A DNA stretch of 64,000 bases from Kiritimatiellia bacterium (GTDB taxonomy: Bacteria > Verrucomicrobiota > Kiritimatiellia > RFP12 > UBA1067), in assembly GCA_017405115.1 (NCBI GenBank), contig JAFRBA010000107.1:1-64000 (forward strand), written 5' to 3'. The notes beneath the pieces are model-generated. The model did not search any database. It worked only from the letters and a program-made list of their open reading frames with translations, and had not been told where the DNA came from. Shown here piece after piece: positions 58,558 to 64,000 of this stretch (positions within the stretch are counted from its first letter, which is position 1; the number at the start of each line of letters is the position of its first letter). Position numbers and translations under genes: made by a program.

Positions 58558-60774
58558 ATGAAGCCAAATGCCGTGAGTGCCACTCTTCCGGAACTGCTGG
58601 CGCCGGCGGGGAACTTCGCCACGGCGCGGACCGCCTTCGCGGCGGGCGCCGACGCCGTCTACTGCGGGCTCAAGGACTTCTCCGCCAGGGCGTTCGCCGA
58701 CAACTTCTCGTTCGAAGAGCTCGAAGGGCTCCTTCGTGTCGCCCGCTCGGATGGCCGCAGGGTCTACGTGACGTTCAACACCGTCCTCGACGAATCGGCC
58801 GTGGAGCGCGCAGTGCGGACGCTCGCCAGGCTCGACGAGATACGGCCCGACGCCGTGATCGTCCAGGACCTCGGAGTGGCGAGGCTGTGCCGCCGCCATT
58901 TCCCGAATCTCGTCTTGCACGCCTCCACCCAGCTCGTCGCCCACAACCTTGAGGGCGTGCTTGCGCTGCGCGAGCTCGGCTTTCGGCGAGTGGTCCTTGC
59001 GCGCGAGCTCAGCCTTGCAGAGATAACCGCGATATCCCGTCGCTGCGGAGTGGAGCTTGAGGTGTTCATACACGGTGCGCTGTGCTATTCAGTCTCCGGC
59101 CTCTGCCTCTTCGGGGCGATGGAGAAGGGCCGCAGCGGCAACCGCGGCACCTGCCCTTACTGCTGCCGGATGCCGTATGCGGACGCGGCCGGCGTGAAGT
59201 CGCTTCCGTTCTCGATGCGCGACCTGCGCCTTGGCGCGGACGTCGCGAAGCTCGCAGAGGCGGGCGTGGCCTCCCTCAAGATCGAGGGCCGCATGAAGAA
59301 CGAGGTGTACGTCGCGAGCGTGACGCGCTACTATCGGCAGTTCCTCGGAGAAAGAGGCGGGCGGGATGACGAAGGCCGGTGCCCGAAGGTCACGACGGAG
59401 GACCTCGAGACGGTCTTCTCGCGCCGGACGACCAGGCTTTACTTCGACGGCGCGCCGTCCGGCCCCGTGATCGACAGCTCCAGCCTCGGACACCTCGGCA
59501 CGGAGATAGGGGTGGTAAAGCGCGTCACGACGGATCCTGACGGGAGGGCGTGGCTCCGGTTCCACACAATGAGGCGACTGGAGAAGCACGACGGACTGCA
59601 GTTCGAGGGCGCAGAAGGCGGGAAGCCAATCGGCATGGGGATCGCGGTCATGCGAAAGGCGATTTCCCGTGCGCCTGTCTACGAGGCGGAGGCCGGGTCG
59701 GACGTGGAGATACTGCTTGCGGACGGCGAAGGCAGGACGTCCGCGCCGCTCCGCGAAAGCATTCGCCCCGGCATAAAGGTCTACTGCGCCGCGTCGCAGG
59801 CGGTGCGCAGGATGTTCCCTGTCCCCCCGTTTCGCCCAGACGACTATCCAGGCGGCGAGAGAGTCGACGTCTCGGTGGCTCTTGGAGAGGACGGCGTCTC
59901 CGCGTCGGTTCCGTCGCGCGGCGTCTCGTGCGCGATTCCCGCAAGGCTCGAGCGCGCGAAGTCTCCGGAGAGGACGGCGCATGCAGTGCGCCAGGCGTTC
60001 TCCCGGCTCGGCGGCACGGCCTACGCGCTGGGGCAAGTCTCGGTAGACGATCCTCGCGGGCTCTTCGCGCCGCCTCGTCTCCTGAACGACCTGCGGCGGG
60101 AGATGGTTGAGCGGCTTGACGAGGCGCGAGAGCGCGAGAGGCTCGGAAGGATGGAGGCGGCGCTTTCGGACGATCCGCTCTCCGGCACCGCTCCGCAGCC
60201 CGTCCGCCGCGCCGTCCGCCGGCTCAAGATGCGGCCCGGGCAGGCGGTCCCGCCGGGCGAGTGGGACGAGGTGGTGGTCGTGATGGGCGAAGGCGGCGAC
60301 CGCGTGGCGACGCCGGTGTACACCGGGGAGGCGGACTTCCCGAGGCTGCGGACGGAGGTCAAGCGCCTCATTCACAGGGGGTGCGCGCGCTGGGAGGCAA
60401 GCGACCTCGCGACGCTGCGTATGCTGCGATCTCTCGGCGTTGAGGACGTAACGGCGGACTGGACGCTCTTCGCGTTCAACGGCCACGCGCTCCGTGAGCT
60501 TTCCGACCTCGGGGTGCGGAGGTTCGTGGCGAGCCCCGAGAACACGCCGGAGAACCGTCGGGCCCTGGCGGAGAGCGGCTTTGACGTGGAGTTCCTCGTG
60601 CAGCAGTCGACGCCGCTGTTCATTTCGCTTACGGAGCCGGCGGCGCGGCCCGCGGAGCTTGCGGTCTTCCGCCTCGGGCGGCTATGGGTGACGACGCGGC
60701 CCGCGCCGCGTACGTTCGACGCGCCTGCCGGCGTGTCGACGCGCGTCGACTTGTCGTGGGACGTCGCGCCTTAG
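58558..60774 (+). CDS. U32 family peptidase, RlhA-like
   Basis: 738 residues from the ATG at 58558; the frame is open upstream inside bioB but the promoter lies between. LLAPAGNFATARTAFAAGAD near 15 and the U32 signature EVFIHGALCYSVSGLCLFG (near 170) plus a four-cysteine cluster (RGTCPYCCRMPY) place it with E. coli RlhA, which with iron-sulfur chemistry hydroxylates C2501 of 23S rRNA. The C-terminal half (~400-738) corresponds to the collagenase-like DUF3656 region. RNA modification is more likely than proteolysis. Confidence 0.85.
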   Translation: MKPNAVSATLPELLAPAGNFATARTAFAAGADAVYCGLKDFSARAFADNFSFEELEGLLRVARSDGRRVYVTFNTVLDESAVERAVRTLARLDEIRPDAVIVQDLGVARLCRRHFPNLVLHASTQLVAHNLEGVLALRELGFRRVVLARELSLAEITAISRRCGVELEVFIHGALCYSVSGLCLFGAMEKGRSGNRGTCPYCCRMPYADAAGVKSLPFSMRDLRLGADVAKLAEAGVASLKIEGRMKNEVYVASVTRYYRQFLGERGGRDDEGRCPKVTTEDLETVFSRRTTRLYFDGAPSGPVIDSSSLGHLGTEIGVVKRVTTDPDGRAWLRFHTMRRLEKHDGLQFEGAEGGKPIGMGIAVMRKAISRAPVYEAEAGSDVEILLADGEGRTSAPLRESIRPGIKVYCAASQAVRRMFPVPPFRPDDYPGGERVDVSVALGEDGVSASVPSRGVSCAIPARLERAKSPERTAHAVRQAFSRLGGTAYALGQVSVDDPRGLFAPPRLLNDLRREMVERLDEARERERLGRMEAALSDDPLSGTAPQPVRRAVRRLKMRPGQAVPPGEWDEVVVVMGEGGDRVATPVYTGEADFPRLRTEVKRLIHRGCARWEASDLATLRMLRSLGVEDVTADWTLFAFNGHALRELSDLGVRRFVASPENTPENRRALAESGFDVEFLVQQSTPLFISLTEPAARPAELAVFRLGRLWVTTRPAPRTFDAPAGVSTRVDLSWDVAP

Positions 60775-60804
60775 GGCGGCCGTGCAGGGCGGCGGGGGTT
60801 TTGG

Positions 60805-60810
60805 TAAAAT
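60805..60810 (+). promoter_or_regulatory. Extended -10 promoter of lnt
   Basis: TGG-TAAAAT at 60805-60810; the ATG 7 bases later (60818) opens a micro-ORF, not lnt. Confidence 0.6.
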
Positions 60811-60817
60811 ATCCGCC

Positions 60818-60844
60818 ATGGAAGGTTGTGGTCTGACACGATGA
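60818..60844 (+). CDS. Leaderless micro-ORF (8 aa) overlapping the lnt start
   Basis: Reads MEGCGLTR then TGA, overlapping the lnt ATG at 60841 (ATGA). Unlike the others it has no good ribosome site near the main start, so lnt would depend on re-initiation. Confidence 0.4.
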   Translation: MEGCGLTR

Positions 60845-62430
60845 TATCCGAGACGCTCAGAAAGCTCGCCCGCGTTGCGTGGTTCCTGCCCGGGTTTCTC
60901 CTGTGGGCGGCGTATCCGCCGATGGGCGAGAAGACGGACGTCCTGTTTGCGCTGGCTCCGCTCATGTGGCTCTCGCGCAGGGGGGACGCGCGCGTCAGCG
61001 CGAAGCGCTGGTTCATGAGCGGCATGTTCTTCTGGGTCGCGACGCTTTCGTGGATGCCCGCGATCGTGAAGAACGGAGGCCCGTGGCCGCTTGTCGTCCT
61101 GGGCTGGTTCGCCCTTGCAGCCTATTGCGCGGCCTACTTCGCGGCATACGGCTACCTCAGCGCGAAGGTCTGGGGCTGGGCGCGCAGCGGCAGGTATTGG
61201 CGAAGGCTGGCGTGCGTGATGGTGGCGGAGCCTCTCCTCTGGAGCGGGCTAGAGCTCGTGCGCAGCCGCTTCCTCGGGGGCTTTTCTTGGAACCAGCTCG
61301 GGGTCGTCCCGGCCAACGGGGGCTTCGGCGCGCCCGCGGCGCTGGGGGGCGTGTATCTTCTCTCCGCGGTGGTGGTCCTCGTGAACGGAACCGTCGCGGG
61401 CATCGCCGAGCGCGTGATGCGCAAGGCGCCGCGGCTTGCGGGAATCGAGACTCTGCTCGTGTTCGCGGTCGTGTTCGGCGTCTACTGGCTGTCGTCGTTC
61501 GTCTCGCCCGTTGACGGCTCCTGCGCAGACAACATGAAGGTGGCGCTGGTGCAGCGGAACTTCCCCTGCGTCTTCAAGTCGAGGGAGGAGATGCCATACG
61601 AGGTCTACGACAGGCTGCTCCAAAGCGCGTCGGCGCTGCGTCCGGACATCGTCGTGCTGCCGGAGAGCGGTCTCTGCGAGTTCGGTCCCGTGGACCAACA
61701 GGGGGCGATGCGCTTTGCGCAGTGGGTGCGCGAGAAGACCGGCGCGGCGCTTCTCGCAGGCGGGACGCGCTTCGCCGACGGCAGGGAGTTCAACAGCGCG
61801 GGCCTCTTCTGCGGCGACGACGTGCAGGTCTACGACAAGGTGCATCTCGTCCCGTTCGGCGAATACATACCGGGAGACAAGTGGATCACATCGCTGCAGA
61901 AGCTCGCCCCCGTGGGAAGCTGCACGCCCGGCGAGCTTAAGACCCTGCCGTGGAACGGAAAGAGGCTGGGCGTCGCCATATGCTTCGAGGACACCGACTC
62001 CGCGCAGATGCGCGCGCTTGCCAACGATGGCGCGGGGCTTCTCTTCTTCATCACCAACGACAGCTGGTTCTCGCATTCCGCCGAGGCGGAGGCGCACGCA
62101 TGGCAGGCGACGGCGCGCGCCATCGAGACTGGGCTCTACGTCGTGCGCGTCGGCAACAACGGCGTCACCGGCACAATAGCGCCGGACGGCAAGGCGTCGT
62201 GGCTCCTTGGCCCGGACGGCAACCCGCTGGTCGACAGGCAGGGGTCCATGCTCGACAGGGTGCCTGTTCGCGCCGCTTGCGGGGAGGGCGGAGGGCGGCG
62301 GGGCTCTACCACGCCGTACGCCTTGCTCGGCGACTGGCCGCTTGGAGTCACATTTGCTCTTCTCATGCTGGCGATGATTTTGGTAAAATATGCGCATCGA
62401 CATGAAAAACGAAGATACCTGTCCATGTAA
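60841..62430 (+). CDS. lnt: Apolipoprotein N-acyltransferase
   Basis: 529 residues from the ATG at 60841. About six N-terminal membrane segments (1-215) precede a periplasmic nitrilase-like domain. Catalytic residues appear as Glu in [11 protein letters not shown] (near 280), Lys in [13 protein letters not shown] (near 340) and Cys in [10 protein letters not shown] (near 383), the Lnt triad. It adds the third acyl chain to lipoproteins, implying an outer membrane. The last 41 bases hold the promoter and first codons of the next gene. Confidence 0.92.
   Translation: MISETLRKLARVAWFLPGFLLWAAYPPMGEKTDVLFALAPLMWLSRRGDARVSAKRWFMSGMFFWVATLSWMPAIVKNGGPWPLVVLGWFALAAYCAAYFAAYGYLSAKVWGWARSGRYWRRLACVMVAEPLLWSGLELVRSRFLGGFSWNQLGVVPANGGFGAPAALGGVYLLSAVVVLVNGTVAGIAERVMRKAPRLAGIETLLVFAVVFGVYWLSSFVSPVDGSCADNMKVALVQRNFPCVFKSREEMPYEVYDRLLQSASALRPDIVVLPESGLCEFGPVDQQGAMRFAQWVREKTGAALLAGGTRFADGREFNSAGLFCGDDVQVYDKVHLVPFGEYIPGDKWITSLQKLAPVGSCTPGELKTLPWNGKRLGVAICFEDTDSAQMRALANDGAGLLFFITNDSWFSHSAEAEAHAWQATARAIETGLYVVRVGNNGVTGTIAPDGKASWLLGPDGNPLVDRQGSMLDRVPVRAACGEGGGRRGSTTPYALLGDWPLGVTFALLMLAMILVKYAHRHEKRRYLSM
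62384..62389 (+). promoter_or_regulatory. Extended -10 promoter of the ychJ-like gene, inside lnt
   Basis: TGG-TAAAAT at 62384-62389, in the lnt coding end; the ATG at 62402 is 12 bases on. Confidence 0.55.
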
Positions 62431-62908
62431 GTCCGGAAAGACCTTCGGAGAGTGCTGCGGTCCCATCATCGCCGGCACTGCGAGGGCCGAGACCGCAGAG
62501 GCACTCATGCGCGCGCGCTATGCGTCGTATGTCACCGGAGACGTCGACTTCCTCAGGTCCAGCGCCACCAAGGAGGTGCAGAAGGAGTTTGACGAGGCGA
62601 CGTCCAAGGCGTGGAGCGAAGCCGCCAGGTGGCACGGCCTCGAGATCCTGCGCACGGAGCGCGGCGGCCACGGCGACACCGACGGCGTGGTCGAGTTCCG
62701 CGCCCTCTACACCGCGAACGGCGAGTTCTGCAACCACCACGAGGTGTCGAAGTTCGTGCGCGAGCAGGACGGCTGGAAGTTCTCCGACGGTGATCTCGTG
62801 AAGGAGAAGCCGGAGGTGCGCGAGGGGCCCAAGATCGGCCGAAACGACCTCTGCCCCTGCGGCAGCGGCAGGAAGTACAAGAAGTGCTGCGGGCGCGGCA
62901 AGGTCTGA
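62402..62908 (+). CDS. YchJ-like SEC-C domain protein
   Basis: 168 residues from 62402 (a start at 62390 abuts the -10). An SEC-C zinc motif lies at each end: [13 protein letters not shown] (near 6) and [13 protein letters not shown] (near 153), around a central NTF2-like YchJ domain ([13 protein letters not shown]). SEC-C motifs bind zinc and SecB/ribosome-type partners. Function of YchJ is unknown. It overlaps the end of lnt in another frame. Confidence 0.8.
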   Translation: MKNEDTCPCKSGKTFGECCGPIIAGTARAETAEALMRARYASYVTGDVDFLRSSATKEVQKEFDEATSKAWSEAARWHGLEILRTERGGHGDTDGVVEFRALYTANGEFCNHHEVSKFVREQDGWKFSDGDLVKEKPEVREGPKIGRNDLCPCGSGRKYKKCCGRGKV

Positions 62909-62912
62909 AGAC

Positions 62913-63455
62913 GTGAGCAGCAACCCCGATTTCGACAGGTGGTACGCCGCGAAGAGCGCGCGGTTCCTGCTGGAGCCCAGGCACAGGCTTGAGACCTTCG
63001 GGAACACGCTCGTGAACTACCACCTCATCTCCGAGCTGTCCGACCACCCCGGCAAGATCCGCATACGCGAGGGCAGGCTCGAGGCGCACCAGCCGCGCGT
63101 GATCGCGCCGCGCCTCGTGCCGCCGGAGATGGAGGGGTTCGGCGAGGAGGCGCGCGAGTACTTCGAGTTCCTCAGGCAGACAGAGGAGAGGCTTCGCATA
63201 CTGCAGTACGGCTACCACCTGAAGAGCGACAACTTCTCCGAGCAGATCGTGACCGACAGGCTCTCCGTCGTGACGGAGCGGGTGAAGGCCGAGGTCGTGG
63301 CCTCCCGGGACGAGTTCGCCGCGGTCATCCAGGGCGTGGACGAGCCGTGGGACGTCGCGCTGGTCGAGCTGTGGCTCCGCGAGATCCGCCGCAGCGCGGG
63401 GACGAACATTCGTGAGCTTGACGAGAAGGGGTTGCTTTATGGATCGAATGACTAA
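62913..63455 (+). CDS. Unrecognised protein between ychJ-like and parA genes
   Basis: 180 residues from a GTG at 62913. Soluble, charged and mainly helical by composition; it starts with about 100 residues containing ISELSDHPGKIRIREGRLEA and PRLVPPEMEGFGEEAREYFE, and ends VALVELWLREIRRSAGTNIR. No motif recognised. It overlaps parA by 17 bases, so it is probably co-translated with it and may share a role in chromosome or cell organisation; that is inference. Confidence 0.55.
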   Translation: MSSNPDFDRWYAAKSARFLLEPRHRLETFGNTLVNYHLISELSDHPGKIRIREGRLEAHQPRVIAPRLVPPEMEGFGEEAREYFEFLRQTEERLRILQYGYHLKSDNFSEQIVTDRLSVVTERVKAEVVASRDEFAAVIQGVDEPWDVALVELWLREIRRSAGTNIRELDEKGLLYGSND

Positions 63456-64000
63456 GACGATCGCGATTGCGAACCAGAAGGGCGGCGTGGGCAAGACAAC
63501 CACGGTGGTGAACCTTGCGGCGGCGTTGGCCGCGCGGCACCGTTCGGTGCTGGTGGTGGACCTCGACCCGCAGGCGCACGCGACCCTCGGCCTCGGGCTC
63601 GAGAAGCAGCCCGGCGTGTCGATGTACGCCGTGCTCGCGGCCGGGCGCGACATCGCCGACGTCATACAGCCGACGAAGTGGAACAACCTCAACGTGATAC
63701 CGTCGGAGGTGGACCTCGCCGGCGCCGAGCTGGAGTTCGGCGCGCGCCCCGACCGCCTCGAGATGATACGCGACGCGCTCGCGCCTGTCAAGGCGTCGGG
63801 CGCGTTCGACTACATCATCCTCGACTGCCCGCCGTCGCTCGGCATCGTGATGACCGCCGCGCTTGTCGCGACGGACGGGGTGCTGATACCGATCCAGGCG
63901 GAATTCCTTGCGATGGACGGGCTTGCGCTCATCACCGGGTCGATAGACCGCATCCGCCGCGGCCCGAATCCGTCGCTCGACCTGAACGGCATCGTCTTCA
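63439..64000 (+). CDS. parA: ParA/Soj chromosome-partition ATPase, 3' truncated by window edge
   Basis: 187 residues visible. Deviant Walker A KGGVGKTTTVVNLAAALA near 15, DLDPQAHATLGLG near 42 and YIILDCPPSLGI near 120 are typical of ParA. AGAAGGGG precedes the ATG at 63439; an in-frame ATG at 63448 is an alternative. parB would be expected downstream, outside the window. Confidence 0.9.
   Translation, partial: MDRMTKTIAIANQKGGVGKTTTVVNLAAALAARHRSVLVVDLDPQAHATLGLGLEKQPGVSMYAVLAAGRDIADVIQPTKWNNLNVIPSEVDLAGAELEFGARPDRLEMIRDALAPVKASGAFDYIILDCPPSLGIVMTAALVATDGVLIPIQAEFLAMDGLALITGSIDRIRRGPNPSLDLNGIVF

Noticed and set aside
1..64000. tRNA or rRNA genes
   Set aside because: No cloverleaf-like or rRNA-like segment was noticed on either strand; gaps between genes are too short in most places.

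Overview
The window is GC-rich, gene-dense bacterial chromosome. Its gene content fits an uncultured polysaccharide-degrading member of the PVC superphylum (Kiritimatiellota, Verrucomicrobiota or Lentisphaerota, probably gut-associated). The clues are DUF4838 proteins, many secreted glycosidases, large secreted beta-rich proteins with LamG-like repeats, a GntR-LacI regulator and an apolipoprotein N-acyltransferase. There is no rRNA or tRNA gene, no CRISPR array and no recognisable transposase. The taxonomic call is an inference, not a match.

Layout. (1) 1-5.7 kb: the 3' end of a GH78 rhamnosidase, an SLC13-type transporter, an LD-carboxypeptidase-like protein, a tartrate/D-malate dehydrogenase, an SDR fructuronate reductase (uxuB type) and a scrap of a second uxuA. 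(2) 5.7-10.9 kb: a XylR-type regulator divergent from an MFS-SDR-KDPG aldolase-sugar acid dehydratase operon. (3) 11.0-28.4 kb: one long operon that starts with a regulator fused to a glycosidase, then a second glycosidase, a LamG-repeat secreted protein, three DUF4838 units in two genes, and a DUF4838-glycosidase fusion. (4) 28.6-34.4 kb: a DUF4143 ATPase, a GH28 polygalacturonase, mannonate dehydratase uxuA carrying several short repeats in frame, and a GH36 alpha-galactosidase. Regions 1-4 together suggest pectin and hexuronate use. (5) 34.4-43.2 kb: the S10-spc ribosomal protein operon from rpsJ to rplO, without rpmC (L29), rpmD (L30) or secY, with an attenuator-like leader and a strong terminator. 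(6) 43.3-52.6 kb: an accessory stretch with a 23-bp tandem repeat before a second DUF4143 ATPase, a NarL-type two-component system, a DUF3791/DUF3990 cassette, a large secreted protein, a TIM-barrel glycosidase and a broken SGNH hydrolase. (7) 52.7-64 kb: a gamma-glutamyl cluster (two unrelated glutamate-cysteine ligase-like proteins plus an EgtC-like amidotransferase), larE, a four-helix-bundle protein between repeat arrays, bioB, a U32 peptidase (RlhA-like), lnt, a YchJ-like protein, an unknown protein and the start of parA.

The most striking property runs through the whole window. Promoters have an extended -10 (TGN-TATAAT or a close variant), and an ATG repeatedly lies 6-9 bases after the hexamer, so the transcript should begin at or next to the start codon (leaderless). 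In several cases that ATG opens a micro-ORF of 7-14 codons whose stop overlaps the start of the real gene (ATGA, TTGA or TGATG). The 23-bp array at 43.3 kb looks like a tandem expansion of the same device. I propose this leaderless, micro-ORF-coupled initiation as the main candidate for an undescribed system. Other top candidates are the regulator-glycosidase fusion at 11.0 kb and the mosaic DUF4838 duplication.
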